DNA of 64,000 nucleotides, from contig NZ_CP113116.1 in the NCBI RefSeq assembly GCF_026625985.1, positions 3,534,001-3,598,000 of the forward strand, written 5' to 3'. The notes beneath the pieces were generated by a model. It had not been told where the DNA came from, did not search any database, and worked only from the letters and a program-made list of their open reading frames with translations. Every line of letters starts with the position of its first letter. Position 1 is the first letter of the stretch. Both the position numbers and the translations under genes were made by a program. Below are positions 15,834-24,312 of the stretch, piece by piece. Origin of the DNA: Mycobacterium sp. Aquia_213. GTDB taxonomy: Bacteria > Actinomycetota > Actinomycetes > Mycobacteriales > Mycobacteriaceae.

Positions 15834-18800
15834 CGAGCGTCCCTTTCGGCCGGGCCCCGGCGTCCGATCACGCTGTGCAGCTCCTGCAGCGACCGCACCC
15901 CGATGTCCCCGCGGATGCCGGCCTCGATGCCCTGCACGGCGGCCGATGCGCCCTGCACGGTTGTCACGCAGGGGATGTTGACCGACACCGCGACGGAACG
16001 GATTTCGTAGCCGTCGATGCGTGGACCGGAGTTCCCGTAGGGCGTGTTGATCACCATGTCGACCTCACCCGCCTTGATCGCGTCGACCGCCGACAACGCG
16101 GGCCGCCCGGGCTCCGGTGGCTCGAAGTGCTTGCGCACCTCGTCGCAGGGAATTCCGTTGCGGCGCAACATCTCCGCGGTGCCTTCGGTGGCCAGCACCC
16201 GGAAACCCAGGTCGGCCAGCCGCTTGACGGGGAACACCAATGAGCGCTTGTCGCGGTTGGCGACCGAGACGAACACGGTGCCCTGGGCCGGCAACGAACC
16301 GTAGGCCGCGGTCTGGCTTTTGGCGAAGGCAGTGCCGAAGTCCCGGTCGATCCCCATCACCTCACCGGTCGATTTCATCTCCGGGCCCAGCAACGAATCG
16401 ATGCCCGATCCGTCGGCACGCCGGAACCGGTGGAAGGGCAACACCGCTTCCTTCACCGCGATCGGGGCGTCCAGGGCCGCGTGGGCGCCGTCGCCGGTCG
16501 GCACCAGCATGCCTTCGTCACGAAGCTGGGAGATGGTGGTGCCCAACATGATCCGGGCACACGCTTTGGCCAGTGGGATCGCGGTGGCCTTGGAAACGAA
16601 CGGCACGGTACGGCTGGCCCGCGGGTTGGCCTCAAGGACATAGAGCACGTCGTCTTTCAGGGCGTACTGCACGTTGAGCAGCCCCACCACACCGATGCCG
16701 TGCGCGATGGCCTCCGTCGCCCGGCGGACCTTCTCGATGTCGCTGCGGCCCAGCGTCACCGGGGGCAGCGCGCAGGCCGAGTCCCCGGAGTGAATGCCGG
16801 CCTCCTCGATGTGCTCCATAACCCCGCCGATGTAGACCTCGGCGCCGTCACACAGTGCGTCGACGTCGATTTCGACCGCGTCCTCGAGGAACCGGTCGAC
16901 GAGCACCGGGTGCTCGGGCGACAGCTGGGTGGCACGGGTGATGTAGCTCTTCAGCGTCTCCTCGTCATAGACGATCTCCATGCCCCGCCCGCCCAGCACG
17001 TAGGACGGACGCACCAGTACCGGGTAGCCGATCTCGTCGGCGATTCGGCGCGCCTGCGCGAAAGTCGTTGCGGTGCCGTACTTCGGCGCCGGCAGCCCCG
17101 CCGCACCCAGCACGTCGCCGAAGGCACCGCGGTCCTCGGCCAGGTCGATGGCCTCCGGCGGGGTGCCGACGATCGGAACGCCGGCGTCGGCGAGCCGCTG
17201 GGCCAGCCCAAGCGGTGTCTGGCCGCCGAGTTGCACGATGACGCCGACCACTCCCGGGCCGCCGCTGCCCGACTCCGCTTCGGCGCGGAACACCTCGAGG
17301 ACGTCCTCGAAGGTCAGCGGTTCGAAGTAGAGCCGGTCGGCGGTGTCGTAGTCGGTCGACACCGTCTCCGGGTTGCAGTTGACCATCACGGTTTCAAAGC
17401 CGGCCTGGCTCAGCGTGGTTGCCGCATGCACGCAGCTGTAGTCGAATTCGATCCCCTGCCCGATCCGGTTCGGCCCCGACCCCAGGATCAACACCTTGGG
17501 CTTTTCGGCCTGCGGTGCGACCTCGGTCTCGGCGGCGGGGTCGAGTTCGTAGCTGCTGTAGTGATAGGGCGTCTTGGCCTCGAATTCCGCGGCGCAGGTG
17601 TCGACGGTCTTGAACACGGGGTGGATGCCGAGGCGTTCCCGCAGCGAGCGCACCCCGGCCTCGCCGGCCAATTCCGGTCGCAGCGCAGCGATCTGGCGAT
17701 CGGACAGTCCGCTGTGCTTACCGTGCCGCAGCAGATCGGCGTCCAGCACCGGGGCGGCGGTCAGCTCGTCGCGCAGCGCCACCAACTCGCCGATCTGCGC
17801 GACGAACCACGGGTCGACGCCGCTGGCTTCCGCGACCCGCTCCACCGAGGCGCCCAGCCGCAACGCCAGCTCGATGTCGTACAGCCGGCCTTCGGTCGGA
17901 GTCAGCAGCCGGGTCAACACTTCCTCGACGTCACCGTCGGGGTCGGGGCCCGTCCAGAAGCCGGCCCGGTCGGTCTCCAGCGAGCGCATCACCTTGCCGA
18001 GCGCCTCGACGAAGTTGCGGCCCAGCGACATTGCCTCGCCGACGGATTTCATCGTGGTGGTCAGGGTGGGGTCGGCCCCGGGGAACTTCTCGAATGCGAA
18101 CCGCGGCGCCTTGACCACGACATAGTCCAGGGTGGGCTCGAAGCAGGCCGGGGTTTCCTTGGTGATGTCGTTGACGATCTCGTCGAGCGTGTAGCCGATG
18201 GCCAGTTTGGCGGCGATCTTGGCGATCGGAAAGCCGGTGGCCTTGGAAGCCAGTGCGCTGGAACGGGATACCCGCGGATTCATCTCGATGACGATCAGCC
18301 GGCCGTCTTTCGGATCGATCGCGAACTGGATGTTGCAGCCGCCGGTGTCGACGCCGACCTCGCGCAGGATCGCGATGCCCAGATCGCGCATCCGCTGGTA
18401 TTCCCGGTCGGTCAGCGTCATCGCCGGCGCGACCGTGACCGAGTCACCGGTGTGCACGCCCATCGGGTCGACGTTCTCGATCGAGCAGACCACCACGACG
18501 TTGTCGTGGCCGTCGCGCATCAGCTCGAGCTCGAATTCCTTCCAGCCGTAGATCGATTCCTCGATCAGCACGTTGGCGCTGGGCGATTCCGCCAGCCCGG
18601 CGCCGGCCATCCGGTCGACCTCCTCGGCGGAGTTCGCCATCCCCGAGCCCAGCCCGCCCATCGTGAAGCTAGGCCGCACCACGACGGGCAGACCGAGGTC
18701 CTCGACCGTTTCGCGGACCTCGTCCATCGTGAAACAGACTCGGCTGCGTGCGGATTCACCGCCGACCTTGGCGACGATGTCCTTGAACATCTGCCGGTCC

Positions 18801-19195
18801 TCGCCGCGCTGGATGGCGTCGAAGTCCGCGCCGATCAGCTCGACGCCGTAGCGCTCCAGGGCGCCGTTCTCGTACAGCGCGACCGCGGTGTTGAGCGCGG
18901 TCTGCCCGCCCAGCGTCGCCAGCAGGGCGTCGATCTTGTTGCCGCGCTCGGCCTGCTGGGCGATCACCTTCTCCACGAAGGCCGGCGTGATGGGCTCGAC
19001 GTAGGTGTGGTCGGCGTACTCCGGGTCGGTCATGATCGTGGCCGGGTTGGAGTTGACCAGGCTGACCTGCAGACCCTCGGCGCGCAGCACCCGGCAGGCC
19101 TGGGTGCCGGAGTAGTCGAATTCGCAGGCTTGACCGATGACGATCGGCCCGGAACCGATCACCAGGACATGACGCAGGTCGGTGCGGCGCGGCAC
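15830..19195 (-). CDS. carB: Carbamoyl-phosphate synthase large subunit
   Basis: A 1121-residue subunit that makes carbamoyl phosphate from bicarbonate, ammonia and two ATP. The two homologous ATP-grasp halves are visible: DLRHVLVIGSGPIVIGQACEFDYSG with SFTMGGLGSGMANS, then KVLILGSGPNRIGQGIEFDYSC with SYVLGGRGMEIVYD. The C-terminal MGS-like allosteric domain begins around AQGTVFVSVANRDKRSLVFPVKRL. The GTG start shares one base with the carA stop (TAGTG), indicating coupling. Length is typical (Rv1384). Confidence 0.97.
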   Translation of the reverse strand: MPRRTDLRHVLVIGSGPIVIGQACEFDYSGTQACRVLRAEGLQVSLVNSNPATIMTDPEYADHTYVEPITPAFVEKVIAQQAERGNKIDALLATLGGQTALNTAVALYENGALERYGVELIGADFDAIQRGEDRQMFKDIVAKVGGESARSRVCFTMDEVRETVEDLGLPVVVRPSFTMGGLGSGMANSAEEVDRMAGAGLAESPSANVLIEESIYGWKEFELELMRDGHDNVVVVCSIENVDPMGVHTGDSVTVAPAMTLTDREYQRMRDLGIAILREVGVDTGGCNIQFAIDPKDGRLIVIEMNPRVSRSSALASKATGFPIAKIAAKLAIGYTLDEIVNDITKETPACFEPTLDYVVVKAPRFAFEKFPGADPTLTTTMKSVGEAMSLGRNFVEALGKVMRSLETDRAGFWTGPDPDGDVEEVLTRLLTPTEGRLYDIELALRLGASVERVAEASGVDPWFVAQIGELVALRDELTAAPVLDADLLRHGKHSGLSDRQIAALRPELAGEAGVRSLRERLGIHPVFKTVDTCAAEFEAKTPYHYSSYELDPAAETEVAPQAEKPKVLILGSGPNRIGQGIEFDYSCVHAATTLSQAGFETVMVNCNPETVSTDYDTADRLYFEPLTFEDVLEVFRAEAESGSGGPGVVGVIVQLGGQTPLGLAQRLADAGVPIVGTPPEAIDLAEDRGAFGDVLGAAGLPAPKYGTATTFAQARRIADEIGYPVLVRPSYVLGGRGMEIVYDEETLKSYITRATQLSPEHPVLVDRFLEDAVEIDVDALCDGAEVYIGGVMEHIEEAGIHSGDSACALPPVTLGRSDIEKVRRATEAIAHGIGVVGLLNVQYALKDDVLYVLEANPRASRTVPFVSKATAIPLAKACARIMLGTTISQLRDEGMLVPTGDGAHAALDAPIAVKEAVLPFHRFRRADGSGIDSLLGPEMKSTGEVMGIDRDFGTAFAKSQTAAYGSLPAQGTVFVSVANRDKRSLVFPVKRLADLGFRVLATEGTAEMLRRNGIPCDEVRKHFEPPEPGRPALSAVDAIKAGEVDMVINTPYGNSGPRIDGYEIRSVAVSVNIPCVTTVQGASAAVQGIEAGIRGDIGVRSLQELHSVIGRRGPAERDAR

Positions 19196-20319
19196 TAGCG
19201 TGACTCCCTTGCCATCAGGTCGGCGAATTGGTCGAACAGGTACTCCGCATCGTGTGGGCCGGCGGCGGCCTCCGGATGGTATTGCACCGAAAATGCCCGT
19301 CCATCAAGCAGTTTGACACCCTCGACTACTCCGTCGTTGGCGCAGGTGTGGCTGACGATCCCTTGGCCGAACGGCGTGTCGAACTGCTGGCCGGCCTCAC
19401 CTTCCAGCGCGAAGCCGTGGTTCTGCGCGGTCACCGCGACCCGCCCGGTGGCATGGTCGATGACCGGGATGTTGATCCCCCGGTGACCGAAGACCATCTT
19501 GTAGGTGGACAGGCCGAGCGCCCGGCCCAGGATCTGATTGCCGAAACAGATGCCGAACAACGGGATTCCGGCGTTGAGCACCTCACAGGTGAGCGCGACG
19601 ATGTGGTCCGCGGTGGCCGGGTCGCCGGGCCCGTTGGATAAGAACACCCCGTCCGGCTTGATGTCGGCGATCTGCTCGAAGGTGGCCGACGCCGGCAGCA
19701 CGTGGCTGCGGATTCCGCGCCGAGCGAAGTTGCGCGGCGTGTTGGTCTTGATTCCCAAATCCAGGGCTGCGACCGTAAATCGCTGCGGCCCTTCGGGTTC
19801 CACGATATATGTGCCCGGGGTGCTGACCTCGCGGGCGAGGTCAGCACCGAGCATCGACTGCTGGTCGCGCACCCGGTCCAACAGCTCGTCCGGCTCGGCC
19901 AGCGCCGCGCCGGAGAACACCCCGGCCTTCATCGAGCCGCGGCTGCGCAGATGCCGCACCACGGCGCGGGTGTCGATGCCGGCGATCCCGACGATGTGCT
20001 GGCGGATCAGCTCGTCCTCCAGCGTCGACGTGGCACGCCAGTTCGAGGCGCGCGGCGACGGGTCGCGCACCGCGTAACCGGCGACCCAGATTTTGTCGCC
20101 CCGGCTTTCGGCGTCCTCGCCGTTCCAGCCGGTGTTGCCGATCTGCGGTGCGGTGGCCACCACGATCTGGCGGTGATAGCTGGGATCGGTCAGCGTCTCC
20201 TGGTAACCCGACATGCCCGTGGAGAAGACGGCCTCCCCGAGGGTCTGGCCGATCGTGCCGAACGGCGTCCCGGTGAAGACGCGCCCGTCTTCAAGTACCA
20301 GTTGGGCTGCTTTAGTCAC
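19195..20319 (-). CDS. carA: Carbamoyl-phosphate synthase small subunit (glutaminase)
   Basis: A 374-residue class I glutamine amidotransferase that feeds ammonia to CarB. The N-terminal domain opens AQLVLEDGRVFTGTPFGTIG, with VFSTGMSGYQETLTDPSY. The glutaminase domain has the nucleophile motif FGICFGNQILGRALG and the catalytic FSVQYHPEAAAGPHD. It lies in the pyr operon between the small membrane protein and carB (Rv1383). Confidence 0.97.
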   Translation of the reverse strand: MTKAAQLVLEDGRVFTGTPFGTIGQTLGEAVFSTGMSGYQETLTDPSYHRQIVVATAPQIGNTGWNGEDAESRGDKIWVAGYAVRDPSPRASNWRATSTLEDELIRQHIVGIAGIDTRAVVRHLRSRGSMKAGVFSGAALAEPDELLDRVRDQQSMLGADLAREVSTPGTYIVEPEGPQRFTVAALDLGIKTNTPRNFARRGIRSHVLPASATFEQIADIKPDGVFLSNGPGDPATADHIVALTCEVLNAGIPLFGICFGNQILGRALGLSTYKMVFGHRGINIPVIDHATGRVAVTAQNHGFALEGEAGQQFDTPFGQGIVSHTCANDGVVEGVKLLDGRAFSVQYHPEAAAGPHDAEYLFDQFADLMARESR

Positions 20320-20368
20320 GGGCGCCGCTCCTCCTCATTACTGCGTGCTGCATCGTCGTCGGCGCGGC

Positions 20369-20866
20369 TCACGCAGCCTCCTCGAGCCAACCGTCGTATC
20401 CGCCGCGATTGCCGGCCCGGAACCCGGTGTCGATTTCGACGCCCGACGGTAGCCGCCACCGGATGGCCAATATCCCACTGCGGGCGCCGAGCTTGCCGGC
20501 CAGCACGCGTTCGGTGCGCACTTCGGAAATTGCGCTCTGCGGAATCCAAATCGGGTTGGCGCCGATGCGTTCCAACAGGATTCCCTCGGGATAGCGGCTC
20601 AGCACCGCCTTGCTGCGAAACCCGAGATCACCGGCCGTGACCCGCTCATTCCATTCCGGGGCCAGCGTCGACCCGACGTAGACACCGCGCAGTGTGGTGG
20701 TCGCCATGCCCACCTCGTCGGGTATGGCGGGCAGGTTGCCGATCAGTTCCTGCTGGCGCAGCGAGCGCCGCCGCCAGCCCAGCATCATCAGCTGGATGAC
20801 CACCGCGATGACCACGACCAGCACGGCCGCGAAGATCAGCGACCCCACCAGCGTTGCGGAATTCAT
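20369..20866 (-). CDS. Membrane-anchored PH-like protein of the pyr operon
   Basis: A 165-residue protein with one N-terminal transmembrane helix (ATLVGSLIFAAVLVVVIAVVIQLMML) and a cytoplasmic domain of about 130 residues. The domain contains VYVGSTLAPEWNERVTAGDLGFRSKAVLSRYPEGILLERIGANPIWIPQSAISEVRTER, which looks like a bacterial PH fold. Its function is unknown. It is conserved in this operon position in mycobacteria (Rv1382). The start ATG at 20866 overlaps the pyrC stop by 4 bases. Confidence 0.85.
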   Translation of the reverse strand: MNSATLVGSLIFAAVLVVVIAVVIQLMMLGWRRRSLRQQELIGNLPAIPDEVGMATTTLRGVYVGSTLAPEWNERVTAGDLGFRSKAVLSRYPEGILLERIGANPIWIPQSAISEVRTERVLAGKLGARSGILAIRWRLPSGVEIDTGFRAGNRGGYDGWLEEAA

Positions 20867-22155
20867 GCCGGGCTCTTCCCGTCCCGAGCGGTGATCTTTC
20901 CGCGCAGCAGCGTGGCGGTCACGGTGGCGGGCAAGGTCATCGACTCGTACGGAGTATTGGCCGAGCGGCTGGCCAGGTCGCCACCGGTGACCGTCCAGGT
21001 CGCGTCCGGGTCCACCACGGTCAGGTTGGCCGGCTCCCCTACTTCCAGCGGCCGGCCGTGATCGGGCAATCCGACTATGCGCGCCGGGTTTTCGCTCATC
21101 ACCCGAGCGACATCGCGCCAGGTGAGCAATCCGGGTGCCACCATCGTCTGCACCACCACCGACAGCGCGGTCTGCAGCCCCAGCATGCCGGGGCGGGCGG
21201 CGGCGAACTCGCAGCATTTCTCGTGCTCTGCGTGCGGGGCATGGTCGGTGGCCACACAGTCGATTACCCCGTCGGCCAGTGCTTGACGCAACGCGATCGT
21301 GTCGGCTGCCTCACGCAGCGGCGGATTGACCCGGTTCACCCCGTCGTAGCTGACCAGCCTGCTGTCATCCAGCAACAGATGATGCGGCGTCACCTCGGCG
21401 GTGATTGAAATGCCTTGCCCCTTAGCCCATTTCAGAAGCTCGACCGTTCCCGCAGTGGAGGCGTGGCAGATGTGCACGCGGGCGCCGGCGTCGCGAGCCA
21501 GCAGCGCGTCGCGGGCGACGATCGATTCCTCGGCCACCCGGGGCCAGCCCGCGAGTCCGAGCCGGGCGGCCGTGGGCCCCTCGTGCGCCACCGCGCCGAC
21601 GGTCAGTCGCGGCTCCTCGGCGTGCTGGGCGATCAGCACGCCCAACCCGGTGGCGTATTCCAGCGCGCGGCGCATGATCAGCGGGTCGTGCACGCAACTG
21701 CCGTCGTCGGAGAACATCCGCACCTGTGCGACGCCGGCGGCCATCATGCCCATCTCGGTGAGCTCGGATCCGGCCAGTCCGACCGTGACCGCGCCGACGG
21801 GGTGCACGTCCACCAGGCCGACCTGCTGGCCGCGATGCCAGACGTGATCGGTGACCACCGGGCTGTCGGCCACCGGTTTGGTGTTCGCCATCGCGAACAC
21901 CGCCGTGTATCCACCCAAAGCCGCTGCTGCCGAACCGGTTTCGATGTCCTCGGCGTATTCGCGGCCGGGCTCGCGCAGGTGGGTGTGCAGGTCGACGAAC
22001 CCGGGCAGCAGCACCTGACCGGTGGCGTCGATGACGTCGGCGGTATCCGGGATAGCCTGCTTGGCCCCGATTTCGGCGATCTGGCCGTCGTCGATCCGGA
22101 CGTCGACTCGATCGCCTTCGCCGTACAACCGGACTCCGCGAAGCAGCACACTCAT
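20863..22155 (-). CDS. pyrC: Dihydroorotase
   Basis: A 430-residue zinc amidohydrolase cyclising carbamoyl aspartate to dihydroorotate (type I/III long form). Metal-binding PGFVDLHTHLREPG is near residue 55. Further hallmarks are FAMANTKPVADS, VHICHASTAGTVELL, TAEVTPHHLLLDD and CVATDHAPHAEHEK. It overlaps pyrB by 4 bases and the small membrane gene by 4 bases (Rv1381). Confidence 0.96.
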   Translation of the reverse strand: MSVLLRGVRLYGEGDRVDVRIDDGQIAEIGAKQAIPDTADVIDATGQVLLPGFVDLHTHLREPGREYAEDIETGSAAAALGGYTAVFAMANTKPVADSPVVTDHVWHRGQQVGLVDVHPVGAVTVGLAGSELTEMGMMAAGVAQVRMFSDDGSCVHDPLIMRRALEYATGLGVLIAQHAEEPRLTVGAVAHEGPTAARLGLAGWPRVAEESIVARDALLARDAGARVHICHASTAGTVELLKWAKGQGISITAEVTPHHLLLDDSRLVSYDGVNRVNPPLREAADTIALRQALADGVIDCVATDHAPHAEHEKCCEFAAARPGMLGLQTALSVVVQTMVAPGLLTWRDVARVMSENPARIVGLPDHGRPLEVGEPANLTVVDPDATWTVTGGDLASRSANTPYESMTLPATVTATLLRGKITARDGKSPA

Positions 22156-23126
22156 GCCACCACCTCTTTTGCCTTCTGCTCCGCAGAATCGGTACCGACC
22201 AGCACGTGGAACAGCACGGCCATCCGCACGTGCACGCCGTTGGAAACCTGTTGCAGCACCGCGGATTGCGATGAGTCCGCCACCGACGACGCGATCTCCA
22301 TGCCGCGCACCATCGGGCCGGGGTGCAGCACGACGGCGTGGCCCGGCAACATGGCCTGGCGCCGGTCCGAAAGGCCGTAGCGCACCGAGTATTCGCGCAC
22401 CGACGGGAAGAACCCGCCATTCATCCGCTCGGCCTGCACCCGCAGCATCAACACGGCATCCGCGGCGGGGAGCTCCGCGTCGAAGTCATAGGAGACGGTG
22501 GCCGGCCAGCCCTCGACGCCGACCGGCAGCAGTGTCGGCGGCGCCACCAGCACCACCTCGGCGCCCAACGTGGCCAACAGCATCACGTTGGAGCGAGCGA
22601 CCCGGCTGTGCAGGATGTCGCCCACGATCACCACGCGCCGACCCTCGATGGCACCGAGCCGCTGGCGGATGGTCAACGCGTCCAGCAGCGCCTGCGTCGG
22701 GTGTTCGTGGGTGCCGTCGCCGGCATTGATCACCGACGGGCCACCTTCTTCGCCGTCGCCGCGTGCGGTCCAATCGGCCAGCAGGTGCGCGGCACCGGAG
22801 GCCGGGTGCCGGATGATCAGCGCGTCGGCACCGGCCGCGTGCAGCGTCAACGCGGTGTCGCGCAGCGACTCCCCTTTGCTCACCGACGATCCGGAGGAGC
22901 TGACGTTGATCACGTCGGCGCTCATCCACTTCCCGGCCACCTCGAACGACACCCTGGTGCGGGTGGAGTTCTCGTAGAACATCGTCACCACGGTGCGCCC
23001 GCGCAGCGTCGGCAGCTTCTTCACCTCGCGCCCGACCAGAGCCTGCGCGAACCGGTCGGCGTCGTCCAGGATCGCGGTGGCATCGTCACGACTGAGATCG
23101 CCGGCGGCCAGCAGATGTCTGGTCAT
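22152..23126 (-). CDS. pyrB: Aspartate carbamoyltransferase catalytic subunit
   Basis: A 324-residue enzyme joining carbamoyl phosphate and aspartate. The carbamoyl-phosphate site is FYENSTRTRVSFEVAGKW. The aspartate-binding loop includes INAGDGTHEHPTQALLDALTI. VLHPGPMVRGMEIASSV and SNGVHVRMAVLFHVL complete the family pattern. No pyrI regulatory subunit is present, as usual with PyrR-regulated operons. It overlaps pyrR by 4 bases (Rv1380). Confidence 0.97.
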   Translation of the reverse strand: MTRHLLAAGDLSRDDATAILDDADRFAQALVGREVKKLPTLRGRTVVTMFYENSTRTRVSFEVAGKWMSADVINVSSSGSSVSKGESLRDTALTLHAAGADALIIRHPASGAAHLLADWTARGDGEEGGPSVINAGDGTHEHPTQALLDALTIRQRLGAIEGRRVVIVGDILHSRVARSNVMLLATLGAEVVLVAPPTLLPVGVEGWPATVSYDFDAELPAADAVLMLRVQAERMNGGFFPSVREYSVRYGLSDRRQAMLPGHAVVLHPGPMVRGMEIASSVADSSQSAVLQQVSNGVHVRMAVLFHVLVGTDSAEQKAKEVVA

Positions 23127-23698
23127 TCGGCCCCGTCCCGCGAGATGACAACGCCGTCGCGATCATCGTGCTCGCGCAGCTGAACATGCACACTCTCGGT
23201 GCGCGAGGTCGGCACATTCTTACCCACGTAGTCGGCGCGCACCGGCAGCTCGCGATGGCCACGGTCGACCAGCACCGCCAGTTGCACGGCCCGCGGTCGG
23301 CCCACGTCGCGCAGTGCGTCCAGCGCGGAGCGCACCGAGCGCCCGGAATACAACACGTCGTCGACGAGAATCACCAGCGCGTCGTCGATGCCACCGGCCG
23401 GGATCGACGTGACCTCCAGCGGGCGGGGCGGCTTGGTCATCAAATCGTCACGGTACAAAGTGATGTCGAGCGCCCCATGGCCGACCTCGACACCACAGAA
23501 TTCACCGATGTTGGCGGCCAGCCGCGCGGCCAGGGTCACCCCGCGGGTCGGGATTCCCAACAGCACCACGTGCGGCGCGTCGGGACCATCGAGCGCGGTC
23601 TTTTCGATGATCTGATGCGCGATACGGGAAATGGTTCGGCCGACGTCGGCCGCCGACATCAATTCGCGGCCGGATGCGGAATCACCCGCGGCACTCAT
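23123..23698 (-). CDS. pyrR: PyrR, pyr operon RNA-binding regulator / uracil phosphoribosyltransferase
   Basis: A 191-residue protein that binds pyr mRNA when UMP is high and also has weak uracil phosphoribosyltransferase activity. It shows VGRTISRIAHQIIEKT, VVLLGIPTRGVTLAARLA, TLYRDDL and the PRPP loop VILVDDVLYSGRSVRSALDAL. ATG 23698 follows AGGAGG about 11 bases upstream; upstream in-frame codons overlap the RNA element. As the first gene of the operon it controls itself and all following genes through the element at 23714-23746 (Rv1379). Confidence 0.95.
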   Translation of the reverse strand: MSAAGDSASGRELMSAADVGRTISRIAHQIIEKTALDGPDAPHVVLLGIPTRGVTLAARLAANIGEFCGVEVGHGALDITLYRDDLMTKPPRPLEVTSIPAGGIDDALVILVDDVLYSGRSVRSALDALRDVGRPRAVQLAVLVDRGHRELPVRADYVGKNVPTSRTESVHVQLREHDDRDGVVISRDGAE

Positions 23699-23713
23699 GC
23701 GAAACCTTGACCT

Positions 23714-23746
23714 CCTTCTCCGCCTCTCCGGACGGATCGTTAAAGG
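23714..23746 (-). promoter_or_regulatory. PyrR-binding RNA element sequestering the pyrR ribosome-binding site
   Basis: On the minus strand the leader reads CCTTTAACGATCC, then GTCCGGAGAGGC, then GGAGAAGG. This matches the Bacillus PyrR binding loop (UUUAA, UCCnGnGAGGC, GAGAAGG) in order and spacing, with CCTT and AAGG closing the stem. The element runs into the AGGAGG ribosome-binding site of pyrR, so PyrR binding would block translation. Translational repression by PyrR has been reported in M. smegmatis, from memory. Confidence 0.85.
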
Positions 23747-23762
23747 ATGTCGACTGTCGGGC

Positions 23763-23768
23763 AGCGTA
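23763..23768 (-). promoter_or_regulatory. Candidate -10 of the pyr operon promoter
   Basis: TACGCT on the minus strand, placing the transcription start near 23756. The transcript would then begin about 10 bases before the PyrR element. No clear -35 is visible. Confidence 0.5.
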
Positions 23769-23770
23769 GC

Positions 23771-24312
23771 ATTCCGCGACTCGCCCGACGACGCCGGACG
23801 CGCCAGGCCCCGAGCGCCGCGGCACGACAGCGCGGCAACAACCGATTCCCCATTCCGAAATGACCGCCCGGCATGACGATCCAGAAGATTGGTCACCCTG
23901 CCGCAGAAAAATGCGCGTACCGACCTACACGGCCTGAATTTTCAGCGCGCTGTTAAATTTTTGTATAATAGCGCACTCACGAGCGCGATGCGGCACAATA
24001 AGCCGAACAGAAGGTTACCAACAATTCACCGATAGCTTAATCGTCCCGAGCCGGGTGATGGCGCTTGGCCTGGGGCTATGCCGGGCCGAAAACCGTCGTT
24101 CGCATCATCGTGACGGAATCTCGGGCGAACGGAACCTCAACCCCGAATTCATTGATAAGACCGCACGAATTCATCGAGAATTATCTGTTGCAAAGGTTTT
24201 GGCCCTATGCGAGGATTTCCATGGCACGGCATTCTGCCGGCTATTTAATTTCTGAATTGGAGTTGTCATGCGCGCCGCGAGTTCGCATGCTGACTGCACG
24301 CAAATCATCACT
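23771..24312. other. A+T-richer intergenic region with a consensus -10
   Basis: A 540-base region between the pyr promoter and the desaturase 3' end. From 23930 to 24270 it is more A+T-rich than the core genes. It contains the palindrome CAGCGCGCTG (23943-23952) and a perfect TATAAT (23964-23969) on the plus strand. Open frames here (for example 24055-24255, plus) have no recognisable family or good start. It could carry a small RNA or the edge of transferred DNA; I cannot support a gene. Confidence 0.4.

Noticed and set aside
16430..19198. 922-codon plus-strand open frame opposite carB
   Set aside because: It lies antisense to an unmistakable carB over its whole length. Its composition is rich in His, Arg, Gln and Asp, as expected of a high-GC shadow frame.
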